From the NCBI GenBank assembly GCA_035772785.1, contig JAOCPU010000008.1, forward strand, positions 124,001-188,000: a stretch of 64,000 nt of DNA, written 5' to 3'. Within the stretch, counting starts at the first letter, position 1, and the number at the start of each line of letters is the position of its first letter. This DNA is from Phlebiopsis flavidoalba (Eukaryota; Basidiomycota; Agaricomycetes; Polyporales; Phanerochaetaceae). A program made the position numbers and the translations under genes. Below are positions 39,130-50,824 of the stretch, one piece after another. Under the pieces are notes generated by a model, which was given only the letters and a program-made list of their open reading frames with translations, ran no database searches and was not told the origin of the DNA.

Positions 39130-41505
39130 CTACGGCACCCCCGCCTCCCAGCGCCCGAGCGTGCTCACATCCACACTCGTCTCGCGGCCAAGCACCATCT
39201 CCCCGACGACCCACCCCGTGCCGAGGCCCAGGCTGATGCCCCCACGGCCCGTGCCCCGTCGCGACGAACACGCCCCCCCGGAACGCGCACGCCGTCGCCG
39301 AGGTAATCCGCCTCGTGCATGCGCGCGATGACGGGGGCGGTCCCGTCGGCGTGCGACGGGGCGGAGCAACACAGCGCGGAACCGCAGCAGCGCGAGCGAC
39401 GGCCGCCGCGGGCGCGCGTCGCCCTCCTGGAGCGGCGGAGGGCTGACCGGGGTGCGGAGGGGGAGGGCGCAGGGCGCGAGCGTGGCGCGGTCTCACCGAG
39501 GAGCGACCTCGGCGGTGGCGAGCAGCTTTCGCGCGACGGGGGGGGCGGACGCGGGGGTCGGCGCGCGCGCGATAGGGTGGGGTGAGCGGCGGGGGAGGGG
39601 GATGCTCTCACGGGGGGGGGGCGCTGTTGAGCCCGACACACGAGCCCAGAAACGTCGCACCGAGGAGGCGCGAGAAGAGCTCGGGCGCGATGTATCCCCG
39701 CGCGGTCATAGCTGGTTGAACACTGAGGCGTCGGCAGGTGCTTCCGGGTACGCGGCCTGGGGGCGGGTTAGGCCGCGTTTGCGGGGCTCGCCGGCGCGAA
39801 TGGCGTGGTTGCGCTCGAGTAGCTTCGACGAGCGCGAGAAGAGGGAGGGTGTGGGTGAGATGCGGCCGAGTGGGCTGGCGGAGTCGGTTGAAGAGGTGCT
39901 GGAGTCGCCCAACGAGGGGGAGGGTGGGGTTTGGGACGGTTGGGTGGAAAGGAATCAATAGGTGGTCCGTGCTTGGCTTGCAGTTTTTCTCCGCGACTTT
40001 TCTGTCAACATCCATTTTCGGGCACTCTTGAGCACGACCCGATTGCTGACACCCCTTGACCTGCCAGAGCCCGTCAACCCGAGGTATCCGGCCTGCATTT
40101 GGGAAGAGCGTGCGATAGACGCGAGGTGTCCAGCAGCCTGCAGCAATGACCAGACTATCGCAGGGGACATCCAGCGTGCGTAACTCGCTGGCTGCCGCGC
40201 TCTCGGGCTGCTTATTTGACGACTCGCTTGTTGAGCCACAGGAGATGTAGTCCTCCTCTGCAGTGTTGACGGGCAAATTTATCGGTGATCCCTCTGCGTC
40301 GAGCGGTGAGGAAAACGACTGCCAGGTGGTCTGGCCGCGCTGCGTTTCGTCTGATGGCGAAGCACCAGAGCCGCCAGTGGGCCGCAGCGACGGCCGGCCA
40401 TTTGGCTGTGTGGAGCTGTTATGTACGTCAGTAGCAGCATCGACGGGCGGGCTCTTGGAGTTTGGAGTCCCGGTCGCGGTGGAAAGGTCGCCTCGGGGTC
40501 TGGGCCGAGGAACTGGAGCCTCACGAGTGTGCGCTCAGAGGAGCCGGGGCAGCTGTTGGCTCCGTGAGAAGCTGGGTAGCATGGGCGGAGGTGGTGCAGC
40601 TTGACTGCCGCGGGCGAGACACTCTTGCAGCAGGAATTGGCAGAGGCGGTGGGGATCTCTGGGAAAAGAGCTGGTCAGCAGAGAATGCGGGCAGAGACGC
40701 GAGGACAGCTGCGGGACAGTTCGGGCGTACATGACATCATGCTAGAAAGAACGCTTGCAGGAGAGGCAGATGCAGGTAAACTGGGAAGACGGAAGACACT
40801 CACACCTGGCCTGTCGAGGTGCGATCCGAGATGAGCTGCATCGCACTGGCGCTGTGCCCGCACCCATCGCGGATTTTTCCTCGTCTTCTTCAGAGACCAC
40901 GGTACTCGCGGGCTCGGCAGCGGCAGCGGCTTGGATGGCTGCCGCCTCGGCCTCGGTCGCGGCTTGAGCTCTTTGCGCAATCGAGAAGCGTCGCGCGACT
41001 CGAGCCCGACATGAGCCAATCGAGGTCGTTTCTCGACTTTTCCTGCTTGTCCCGCAGCATCGACAACGCCCTCGGCGCCGTCCGGCACGTCCTCCTCGTC
41101 CTCCTCGTCCAGCTCATCCAGCTCCGAGTCGCTCTCCTCGCGGTCGAGCGAGTAGGACACGCTCTCGCCTCCACGCCCACCGCTCGCGGGCCGCCGTGCT
41201 CCTCTGCCAGCTTGCGGTGGAGGTCGAACGAGAACTCGCCGAGGGGCGCGACACGGCCGGGCGCGTACCAGTCCTTTGCGATGAAGCCCGCCGCCTTGCC
41301 CGACGCGGACGCAAAGAGCTCGGGCGCGGGCTCGACGAGGTGGATCTCGTGCTTTGATTTGCCGGGGGTGCTGCCCCTCGGCGGCCGAGCGGGTTGTTCT
41401 GCGTCGGGGTGGTGTCGGCGTCGAGCTCGGACTCGGCGAGCTGGGAGAGGTAGTACGCGGTGGAGAGGCGATGATGCCTGTGCCCAGGATGACGGTGGTC
41501 GGCAT
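39130..41505 (-). CDS. FAD-dependent oxidoreductase (DAO family, TDA3-like)
   Basis: D-amino-acid-oxidase-fold flavoprotein. The ATG at 41505 gives MPTTVILGTGII, the GxGxxG dinucleotide-binding strand-loop; after a frame break STAYYLSQLAESELDADTTP is read. EIHLVEPAPELFASASGKAA and GFIAKDWYAP (about 41355-41255) match the ASGKAGGF/LA.DW region of this family. An acidic insert follows (about 41150-41080), then DLDWLMSGSSRAT. Further on come DVPCDSLVIAAGCWTPRVYR (about 40180-40120), ARGYIAPELFSR (about 39700-39650) and the C-terminal FAD-closing block HEADYLGDGVRVPGG plus VFVATGHGPWGISLGLGTGW (about 39320-39220). The stop is near 39130. The C-terminal block matches fungal TDA3-like oxidoreductases, whose substrate I cannot infer. 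Strong GC bias; many indel-type frame changes. The low-complexity middle may be inserted relative to relatives. Confidence 0.82.
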
Positions 41506-41975
41506 CCCGCACGTCGTGGATGGCGGCGAGGCAAAAGAGAGAGTAGGAGGAAAGGACGAGCAGGCCGAGGGACGGGTCTGTACTTGTATGCAGCGGAGAA
41601 AGATGAGACGTCTGACTATTCGTAATTGCGAGGGCGAGGCCTGGGAGGAGTCTGTTCCTGGGCCTCGTGCGCGCGATGATAGTGTGTTTTCCAAGCCGTT
41701 CTCCTCTCGTCTCTCGGTACACGTACACACCGCGGCCATGCACCACTGCGACTCTATACACTGCTCGCCCGACGTCGTCTCTGACGTCAACTCCCAGCAG
41801 TGCAGCCCTGAGTGCAGCCTCGGTACCTCGCCGCGGGCGGCTACGGCCGACCGCCCCATGACGTCGTCTCCCACACACTGCGTGCTCGCCAGGGTCAATG
41901 CACTTGTTTGTCCAGATTGGTGACGTGCTAATGTTACATGGACGGTTTGTGTTTCCAGAGTTCGTGTGACTCAGC

Positions 41976-42606
41976 TCAGATGCCGCGGAGGCCCTTGCCT
42001 TTGCTGTCCACCGCAAGGCTTGCCCATCGCCACATTCGTTGCTCCCAAAGTTGCTGTTCTTGATGCCCTCGCTCGCCTGCGCCGTGCCCTTTTCCAGCAC
42101 CTGCTTCACCACCTCGTCGTCGCGGTGCGTCCCAAAGACGTTCTCCAGCTGCTGTTTCGACGCCTGCCCGAGGATGCCCTGCGTGCCCTGGTTCGAGAAA
42201 AAGACTGGTACGCTGCGAGGACGCGGCCCTGGGTCAGCGGACGACGCAGTAGCGCAATCTGATGGACACGTACAGTCGACGACAATCGACAAGTGGTATG
42301 TGCTAGAACACATCTCCCGTCAGTATGCACACCGTGCGCGCGAGAAAGAAGTTTCATTTACGTGTCTGGAAACGCAAAAAGGTCAGCTGCCCGCTCGGGT
42401 GGGACCGACTGGCGAACGGGAGCAAACTCACCTCCCTCCTTCCACCGCTTGAACTGTGGTACCAAGAACACACCCGCGTCAGTGTAACGGCCTCGGACGC
42501 CCGCAGATCACGCCCCACGCACCTCGTCCTGGTTGACGATGACGGTAAACTCGTCTGTCGACTGTGTCGAGGGCTTGTAGACGACCTTTGTGAGCGACTT
42601 GACCAT
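41976..42606 (-). CDS. SBDS N-terminal-domain protein, Rtc3-like
   Basis: Small cytosolic protein with the fold of the SBDS/Sdo1 N-terminal domain, related to yeast Rtc3; SBDS proper releases eIF6 from 60S subunits, but the role of Rtc3-like proteins is less clear. The ATG at 42606 gives MVKSLTKVVYKPSTQSTDEF and TVIVNQDEV; after an intron KRWKEGG is read. Then come FFSNQGTQGILGQASKQQLE, NVFGTHRDDEVVKQVLEKG and QASEGIKNSNFG (42210-42050). The end DSKGKGLRGI with stop at 41976-41978 is reached after a one-base break in the CC pair near 42018. About 125-130 residues in total, as usual for basidiomycete members. It is transcribed in the same direction as the FAD oxidoreductase 0.5 kb downstream and the BTB gene upstream. 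Confidence 0.85.
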
Positions 42607-43117
42607 GGTGGAGATGCTGTTGGATGCGATGTATGAAGATCGAGTATGAGTGTGTGTATGCGAGAGATGCTCGAGGGTCGTGGGGGGTGTGAGATGCTCG
42701 TGTGCGGCATCGATGGGCTCGCACCGGCGGTATATGAGGAGCGCACACGCGGTGACGTCACATGGCCTGCCCCCGCTTGTGCTGGCCAGTCGCCTCGCCA
42801 CGGGCTCCAGCTGCATCTCGCATGATCCATCCCGCGCGCGCTGCGTCTCCAATCGATTGCTCTTGACTCGATGCCCCGCCGGCCCCCCCGCACGCTGTGC
42901 ACACCGCCTGCCTCGCAACCGCGCACATGACGCTGCTGCCCGTCGCCGGCGTGGTTCCACCGACATGTGAATTCAGCACATATCCCCGAATACATTCCAT
43001 TTGTACAAACACTTGCTAGAAATACACCCTTTCGCTGAGAGCCAGCTCTCGGCACTGTGAACATGACTCGCGTTCTGGGCCCTTGCAGCACGACGCGTCT
43101 CGACACCGTGTGCCAGT

Positions 43118-45170
43118 CATCCGGTCATCGAGGGGCACGAAGCCGTCTGAACAGCTGCGGTGAGAGTCTTGCCACCCTCCGTTCCCCATCTGTGCACACA
43201 ATGTCGTGAGCACTCGTGAGAAGGAGGTCACAAATGAGCACTCACTCTCCCGCGGCAACCTCCTGACAACACTGCTCAAACTCGTCCGACACGGACACAT
43301 CCTCCCACTTCCTCCACCACATAGTCCTAACACCACATCAACACCACCCAACACAACAACCAAAACCCGAACGCACCCTCAACAAGCTTATGCAACTCGT
43401 CCCACATCGCACTCGCCAACAACAGCGCAAAACTCCCAGCGGGCGTAATCGTCGCCATCATATGCTCCAGCGCAAGCCCCGCGAGCCCCGGCATCCCGTA
43501 CCGGTGCGCGACGCGGTACATCGACAGCGCGACGCAGGCGGCGGCGGCGCACACGGGTGCGCGTGCGGGTCCGGCGCCGGCCGCGCACCCCGCGCCGGAG
43601 GGCTCGGCGGGTAGAACCCGCCCGCAGGCGGGCGGGAGGTGCGTCACGAGGCTGTCTTTGCGCGCGCTGCGGCGCGGTGGGCGGCGCGGCGGGTGCGGAG
43701 CCCGATTCGTGGCGGCGCGGCGGACGGGCGACGGTGGCGGCGCGGCGATGCGCCTGGTTTGGAGTTCCCGCTGCGGGGGGCGTGGGCGCGGGTGCGATGG
43801 TGGGGGTCTTGGGTTTCTTTGCGGACGCGCTCTCGGCGCTGGCGACGCTTGCTGTCTCGCTCGGCTCGTGGCGCGTGCCTGAAGGCCGTCCCAGCCCCAT
43901 TCGTCGCCGCGCCGCGCGGAGTCGAGCCAGCGCGCGCGCCTCAGCCGCGCCGACGTAACCTGCCGTCGATGGCGGCTTTGTGGGTTGTCGTGCTCTTTGA
44001 AGAGGAGCCAGTTTGGCGTACAACCCATTTGAGCAGCCAGTAGATTGTGGTGAAAGTCGGCCTCTTCGACGACGATTGTGTGTGTCTTGCGTTCCCCAGG
44101 AACGTGGACGGACTCGGAAAAGGAGGAGTTGAGCATGGTAGCAAAGTATTCGGAGCGGCGGATGAGAATATCCGCAGTGGGCGTAGATGACGCGCTTTCG
44201 TGCGACAGATTGAGGCGAAAGCGAAGTCGAGTCGAGGATGCCTGCCGAAGAACGACGGCTTTGTGGCGTGGCCAGTGGAGTGTCGAGCGTGTCCGGTGAG
44301 ATGGGTTTCCGCATCTGCATCCTCCCTGCGTTCAACGACACACGAACTGAACATCGCCAGTGTCTATAACAAGGTTTCATGGTTAGGTTTGCAGGCTGAA
44401 CACATCTCTGCTCCACGTACTGGAGCTATCGAGGAGCGATTCAAGTCCATCAAGGAGCTCTTTAGGCACATAGGCTGCGGAGGGTTGCTGAGGGAAAGAA
44501 GGGGTTCCAACCGAGACTATGTATTTGCACGCATATGACGAAGGAGTCCGTCTCGCGTATCCTCGGATTGTCTAGCAAACTGGACAGCGAGTAACGTAGG
44601 TAGAGGACACTCTAAAGAATTATTAGACACAATGAGCAATAAAACTATGATGCTCACCCCAAACTTCGCTATCTTCCCGGAAAATCCAGTCGTTGTGCCA
44701 GAACTCCCAGGCCCAGTCTGGTCGCGCACACGCGCTCGCCCGCGCGGGTCGTCCTGACACTTAATACCCAAACAAACGTGCCAACCATAGAGGTGCAGAT
44801 TTCGTAGTCTGTCCTGTACTGTGCGCATACTCGAGCATCACGTTGGTCACAAAGAGCGATATGACTGGCGACCGAGCTACTGTACCCTCAGCTAGAGGCT
44901 TATATGCTGTAATTTAGTGTAAGCGCATTGCCAGAACCAGAGCCACATTCCGACGCGCACACCAATCTCAAGCTTGTATTTGCCGTCTCCCAGCATCGGC
45001 GACTCGCGAAAGACGTCAAAGTCATCCGCATTCGACAGCATTCTGTATGCTAGCGTCCGCATCTTCTTTCTCTACGTAATCCCGTAGTCGGTGGACGTCT
45101 CTCACGATCCACTCTCGAATGCCTGAGACCTACCCCAGTCAGCCATAACACACACGTAATGCAATCCCAC
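43118..45170 (-). CDS. BTB/POZ domain protein (MATH-like N-terminal region)
   Basis: Probable substrate adaptor for a cullin-3 ubiquitin ligase, judged from its BTB domain. N-terminal part: MRTLAYRMLSNADDFDVFRE and SPMLGDGKYKLEIG (about 45060-44965), then EFWHNDWIFREDSEVW (about 44720-44660), the pattern seen before the BTB domain in agaricomycete proteins. The BTB core starts around ILIRRSEYFATMLNSSFSES, then VHVPGERKTHTIVVEEADFH, TIYWLLKWV, and resumes with VALSMYRVAHRYGMPGLAGL and ALEHMMATITPAGSFALLLA (43530-43420). The C-terminus is WEDVSVSDEFEQCCQEVAA, a short intron, and GTEGGKTLTAAVQTA, with stop at 43118. A Pro/Arg/Ala-rich insert of about 150 residues (43950-43560) splits the BTB domain, a common feature of these proteins. 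Very GC-rich. The first exon may begin further upstream. Confidence 0.82.
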
Positions 45171-45886
45171 TCACTGAGAACGACCAATGTCGCGTATTAT
45201 TTATCGTCCTGTGCGCTCTGAGCGCGCGCCGCCGGTAAAGCCCTGCGTCGAAGGTCTCCTAACGGACCCCGAAGGCGGCGAACGCGGCGACGGCCGAGCT
45301 CCCGCTGGCTCTGAGCTCCCATCCTTGTAGCGGCGCCGCCCGTCGTGGAGCCGCCGGACATGGACGCACGAGGACGAACGAGGTGCCGACGGGTGGGAGT
45401 GGCTGTAGCTCGCGTACGGCCAGTGGGGGCGGGACAGAGGGGACGGCCGGGTTAGGAGAGGACGCTACTTTCGTAGATAAGGGTCCTTGGAGACCCCTGT
45501 CTGGTTATATCTGACATTAAGACCTGTGAGAGCGCGAAAGAACGCGTGCCGTTGGTCGTCGGCGGAGCAGCGTTCGTGGTCGTCGCGGCCCCCCCGACAC
45601 CTCATTGTCGCCCGCGTCGGCATCACCCCCGACGGTTTGATCGGCGATCAGAGTAAAGGCCGGACAGGGCGCGTCCCTTTGCTTCGGCGCTTGCGCTGTG
45701 CTCACTGCTGTCTTGTCTGTCCTTCGCTCGGTGCACGGCTTGGCCCTTGGGAGGACGATGAGGGTGCCTATCAAGGCTTCAAAGCTGGTGTGTACGCTGA
45801 AATTTTAAACGAAGCTGGTGTATATAATGACTGCACGTAGGCAGGAGTACTTCGAAGCATGCAGTCGACGCTACATCGAGACCGAT
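45171..45886. other. Intergenic region between the divergent BTB and ALDH genes
   Basis: About 700 bp. The GC-rich part (45240-45460) reads open on minus with proline-rich text and might hold a 5' exon of the BTB gene, but no motif confirms it. Confidence 0.35.
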
Positions 45887-48053
45887 ATGGACCATGGGCT
45901 CAACATATTAACTCGTCCGAGCCTGTCGAGGTCAAAGATGGACGCGAAGAGTAAGCACTGTTCCTCTGGAAGCACGCGTTTTTTTGATTTGTGGTGAAAC
46001 GCTAGGATTGTCGTTCGCAAATCCTGCGACTGGCGAGGAGCTCTGCACGTGAGTTATCACCTCAAGCAGCACAGATACCGGGCTCATGCTCTCCGTAGTG
46101 TCGTCACGGCCTCGCCATTCGACGTACAAACCGCCATCAGCGACGCGAATGCAGTCTTCAAGTCTGGCGTTTGGTCAAAGGCCCCCGCCATCCAGCGTTC
46201 CGCCGTCCTCCACAATCTCGCTCGAAGCCTCGAGACTGTGCTGCCCCACCTGGCCCAGCTAGAGTCACTGCAGACAGGTCGCACGATAAAAGAGATGAAT
46301 GCACAGCTGGGTCGCGTACCAGAGTGGCTGTAAGTACGTGCTATCACGATGGCTCGCGCGAATGGTGCTGATCCCGTCCAGTGACTATTTTGCGTCCTCT
46401 CCTGCGTACACGACAGGACTACGTCGCCCCCACCCAGGGCGCCTTGCTCAACTACGTACAACGCGTCCCGCTTGGCGTAGTCGCACAGATCACCGTGAGT
46501 ATCTCTGGCTTCCGTGTCGACAACGTGGATATATGATCGCTCGCAGCCCTTCAACCACCCCTTGTTCATCGCTATCAAGAAAATTGCACCCGCGTTGGCT
46601 GCTGGTAACTCTGTCATCGTCAAACCCAGCGAATTGGCGCCTATGTCCGTGCTGGAATTCGCAGAGCTGGCGGAAGAAGCTGGAGGTGAGTATGTCGCTT
46701 TTATGCATGCACGTTGACGCCTAAATATTGTTGTAGTGCCGAAGGGCGCTTTTTTGTCTGTTTTACCTGGGTATGGACGAACAGTCGGTAAGCCGGATCA
46801 GGGCTTTTACATGCACCAGTCTGATGCTTCCCCAGGCAAGCAGATCGTGTCCGACCCTTTGATTAAGAAGGTGGACATCACTGTAAGCTGAATGATTCTG
46901 CACTTGAGGGTCGTGATGACAGATTTTCAGGCGGGTACTACGACAGGTCGGGAGTTAGGCTCCATTGTGGGCAATAACCTAGCTCATTACACACCGCTGA
47001 ACTTGGAGGAAAGGTAGGCAATATGCAGAAAACCAACAACAAAGGTAACTCACGTACTTATACAGGCACCAATCGTAGTCTTTGATGATGCAGATCCCGT
47101 GGCGGCTGCAAATGGCGCAGCGTTCGCCTGTTTTTGTGGCGTCAGGCCAGACCTGCGTCTCTGGCACCCGTTTGCTCGTCCAAGAGGGAATTTACAAGGA
47201 GTTTTATGCTCCACTTCATGCACAAGGTCGAGAGTATCCGGATTCGTATGGGAAGTCGTATGTGTCTTTTCATTCAGAGGAAAATCAGTCGAAATGACTC
47301 ATTGATTGGCAGCAATGAACCCGCTCTCTAACGATGGGTACCGTCATTAACGAGAAGGCTATCGAGCGCATCGAGTCCATGTTTGCAGTCTGACAGCAAG
47401 GCGAAGACTCTTGCTGGTGGCAAGCGTCTGACGGGCAACTCTGCGCTTGACGGATTCGACTTTTCGCAAGGAAGCTTTTTTCCCGCCTACGGTCGTCTCA
47501 AACGTGTCGACTGAGAGTGCGCTCTGGCGAGAAGAAATCTTCGGACCAGTCGTGGTCGTCAAGGAATTCAAGGTCAATCAGCATGACTTTCGCTGAAGCC
47601 TCATGATTGACAGTGTTGTATAGGAGGAAGCTGATGGCGTTGAGCTGGCGAATGCTTCGAAGTATGGGTTGGGGCGCTGCATTTGGACGCAGGATCTGTC
47701 GAGGGCTCATCGCCTGTCCGCCGCAATCGAGGCGGGCTTGGTCTGGTTAACACTCATCACAGGAACGATCCCCAGCTCCCCTTGGTAAGAGCCTCCTTTT
47801 ACTATCACAGGCGATGTCTAACCGTTCCTTGTAGGGGCGGGCATGAAGGAGAGCGGAATCGGTAGGGAGAATGGCCAGGAGGCCTTCGATGCTTGTAGGT
47901 GTTTTCATGCTCGCCGGGTGAGCGTACTCGGCCTAACTCCTACCCTTAGACACTCAGAGCAAGTCGACCATCGTCAACATTGCCACGATGGAAGAGACAC
48001 TTTCCACTCAGGATTGGTTCGCGGAGAGTACCGGGCCTGCACGCTATGGCTGA
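45887..48053 (+). CDS. Aldehyde dehydrogenase family protein
   Basis: NAD(P)-dependent oxidation of an aldehyde to the acid; substrate unknown. The ATG at 45887 (MDHGLNI) leads to LSFANPATGEELCT, an intron, then SPFDVQTAISDANAVFKSGV and VLHNLARSLETVLPHLAQLE. The Rossmann region has VPLGVVAQITPFNHP and APALAAGNSVIVKPSELAPM (46560-46650). The catalytic glutamate is in ELGGK, cut by an intron near 47010. FDDADPVAAANGAAF leads to the nucleophile in ASGQTCVSGTR (the cysteine near 47155). Later parts include ALWREEIFGPVVVVKEF and the terminal GMKESGIGRENGQEAFDA (about 47835-47890). The end is WFAESTGPARYG with stop at 48051-48053. Introns are short and GT-AG. A few frame breaks (near 45910, 46770, 47215 and 47690) are indel-like. 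Complete ALDH length. Confidence 0.92.
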
Positions 48054-48793
48054 AAAGTCATGAACTCTTACTTTAACTTAAACTCCATCTATTTCTCGAT
48101 ATTTCAAATTGACTGGCCGGATGGGTTGGAAATAAATTCTGGCCACATGGCCCTGTTCACCCGTTGAGGATTGGTGGCGCACAGATGTGGATGGCGACGG
48201 TCAACGAACAAGTTGATTTTTTCCCGGTGGATTTTTGCATCATTACTGAACACCTCTAAAGCGACTTCCGAGATCTGAACGTTGAACTGTGGCTTGCCAC
48301 AGTTACTTGCGTGGCTACCGGCTCTCGCACGGCGGGAGGCGGCGCGTCTCAAATATCAAGCTGGCAGGGGCGCGGGGGCCGCGCCAAAATGGGAAGCAAA
48401 TACGTGCGCTGGATTACCAGAATTGGGCGATGCCGCCACCGTGTGAGCTGTCAAAGCGTTACTATAGCCAGTTAGGTTCAGGGGCCCCAGCTGGATGTCG
48501 AATGGGCCCGCCTGGCCGCCCTTCGGCCCTTACTCCCACCAACCCACCCGCTCTCCTAACCAACCACAGCCTATTCCGCGTGCTTGACAATTCTTCCCCT
48601 GGCGGTGTAAATAATCGCGAATATATACTCAGGCCCAAATATCTGAATCAAGCCGCATAGGGCTGCATGGTACGCGGGATGGAGCCCGTTGTAGAAGGTG
48701 ATGTGGTTCGGAACGCACGCATCCGTCGTACTTGCAGCTCATGTGCTCAACAGCATCGGCACCGTGGTCGACAGAGAAAAGGCGGTCATTGGA
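48054..48793. other. Intergenic, no feature seen
   Basis: About 740 bp between ALDH and the small membrane-protein gene. A plus reading at 48289-48660 is open, but its composition is mixed and no motif or splice signal supports it. Confidence 0.4.
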
Positions 48794-49095
48794 TATGAGC
48801 AGAACGAGCACCACTGAGCGTCCACCAGAGCTCGGGAAGTTGCCGTTCTTCGGACCCCCTGACCCAAAACGAACCCCTATCCACAAGATACTATTCCTGT
48901 GTGGCGTGTTGTTTCCCCCTCTGTGGTTCATCGGCGCATTGGTTTCCGGTACGCGACACCGACGATACTTGTACGTGGTTCCCGTCCTACTCTCCTTTCC
49001 GTCCTAACATCCCATTAGGGGGGCAGAGCTCTTCAGGAGTACGATGTCAAGCGGCGGCAATGATGGTCACTATCGTTGCGTGGTCGCTCTCTTGA
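48794..49095 (+). CDS. Small putative membrane protein, function unknown
   Basis: The ATG at 48794 gives MSRTSTTERPPELGKLPFFG, then PPDPKRTPIHK and the hydrophobic stretch ILFLCGVLFPPLWFIGAL. A GT donor follows at about 48941. After an acceptor near 49018 the reading contains LQEYDVKRRQ and a second hydrophobic patch (VVALLILLTAF, or VTIVAWSLS in the next frame). Two hydrophobic segments with a charged linker suggest a small membrane protein. I do not recognise the family. The second exon has at least one frame ambiguity and its end is uncertain. It is convergent with VPS60. Confidence 0.45.
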
Positions 49096-49219
49096 TTCTG
49101 TTAACCGCCTTTGACAGGGGCCTTGATGATATAAACTAGACTCACATCCTGATGTATTCCTCCTACATTACTGTTTACAATCAAATGATACAACATGTCG
49201 CAACGTTCCAGGGTCCGAA

Positions 49220-50139
49220 TCATGCACCGGTCTTTATGGCCTCTTTCTCGGGTGTCTAGAGCAGCATGTGAGTATTCGTTGTTAGGTATGTTTGATGAAA
49301 TTTACCTCTGCCACTTCCACAGGTGGTTCGTCAATGAAGTCAGGAGCCTTGTTTAGATCGGCCAGATATGATGGTCCCTCTTCCTCAGCCTCGAGCTCTA
49401 GTGCGTCCAGTTCTTGGAAGCAGAACTGAATACTTAGGTCGACATAAAGTCAATACGTGCTACATACCAGCTTGAAGATCGGCTTCGTCCAGTTCATCTG
49501 GGACCGCGTAGGAGCGGCCTAATGATTCTTGTATTCTCATTAGCTTGCTCGAGTAGGTCCTCCATTTCGTAATGTATGTTCTGCGCGAGATCAGCTTCGG
49601 GCGGCCTATCATCACGCACGCGTGCATACCTCAATCTTGTCAATATCAATCTTTCCATACTGCTTCTTGAGCTCCTTGTTCGCCTGCTGCATGGCGTCGA
49701 CCGTAGCCATTCGTATTCCGCAGGTTCTCGGTAGCCAAGCGCCGCAGACTCCATGTTAAAACGTCTGCTGTGTCAGCTGCGCCAAAAACTGATTCTCGTA
49801 CATCTTCTTTTGCTTCAATGTTCGTAGGGCGCGTTCTTTGTATAGCATTCTGTGATACGGATCAGCACAGTACTTCGCAGTTGAGTAGCATGTGTCCACG
49901 CACCTTTCCAGGCCCGTTCCGTAGCTTGCTCATCTGCTCTTTGTACCTTCCAAGTTCGCCATCCAGTTTCTTTATCTTAACCTCTATCGATGCCATACGG
50001 GTATCCGTCTATGGAGGCAAGTCTCAGCGACTTGTTTTCGAGGGAGCCATTCCGCAGGCAATCACCAACCGTGGGAGATGGCATCCTGAAGAGAAGGTCG
50101 AGGCTTCTTGCTTGCAGATGTGCCAAAGATACGGTTCAT
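49220..50139 (-). CDS. VPS60: ESCRT-III subunit VPS60 / CHMP5
   Basis: Snf7-family ESCRT-III protein of the late MVB pathway; Vps60 binds Vta1 and stimulates Vps4. The ATG at 50139 gives MNRIFGTSASKKPRPSLQDA; after an intron come ASIEVKIKKLDGELGRYKEQ and MSKLRNGPGK (50000-49910). Next comes the region with QLTQQTFNMESAAL (partly out of frame), then MQQANKELKKQYGKIDIDKI (about 49690-49640), IHYEMEDLLEQANE, a break, RSYAVPDELDEADLQAE, and EEGPSYLADLNKAPDFIDEP (49375-49320). A final small exon TPEKEAIKTGA, with stop at 49220-49222, is my best reading after the GTAAAT donor near 49302. The basic N-terminal half and acidic C-terminal half are typical of CHMP5. Small introns (about 50 bp) and a few indels. 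Confidence 0.9.
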
Positions 50140-50824
50140 GGTGCAATCTAGAGGTGTGCTTTAACGGAGGGGAAAGAACGAGAATCGGCTTGGGAGAAAG
50201 AGACAGTCGCGTCCGCTTCAGGCTGCGCGCGCCTCGTCACCGGCGCCGCGCGTAGCGAAATTAGGCGCTGTCTTTGTGGCGTCGGTTCGGTACAAATCCA
50301 CGTGTTAAGGATGTCATAATTTCCCAGTACCGCGAGTCGAGTTGAAAAAACTTTTTGAACTACATTGAGACTTTAAAGTGATTGTATATTATGACATTAA
50401 AGATTTAATTTGACTTGTTTCTAGGTTACGTATGGTATTGGGTTGTTCTAAGGACCGTCGAGGTTGAAATGATCATGATTGATATGTGAACTGCCTACGA
50501 TCAGCAACTTGGCATTAACTTGAGCAATACATGGAAAGTGAGGAATAAGTGTGGGAACCCATTGAAAGATATATCAGCACAGCACTAGGAAACATGAATT
50601 AAGAGAGCGCAAGTCCTGATGCTCAAGAGCGATAGTCCTGTAAAAAAGATGAGTAATAGCGATGTACTGGTGAAATGACAGACGGAGACGACAGATGAAA
50701 GAACTTGAAAGCAGAGTCCCGTAGCAGAGTCCCGTAGCAGAAGTCCAGGAAATTTAGCAAGAAATGTCCGTGTGGAAAAAGGGGTTGTGGGTTATGAGCA
50801 GAATTAGTCCAATAGGCTCAGGAA
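50140..50824. other. Intergenic; AT-rich with a 13-bp tandem repeat
   Basis: Upstream flank of VPS60, then AT-rich sequence at 50340-50480. A 13-bp unit GCAGAGTCCCGTA is repeated 2.3 times at 50711-50740. No gene seen. Confidence 0.6.

Noticed and set aside
43557..44043. Long Arg/Gly/Ala-rich readings on plus opposite the BTB gene.
   Set aside because: They are antisense shadows of the GC-rich minus-strand coding sequence.
45887..48053. Treating the ALDH as part of a catabolic cluster with the FAD oxidoreductase at 39-41 kb.
   Set aside because: Unrelated SBDS-like and BTB genes lie between and the orientation differs; there is no evidence for a shared pathway.
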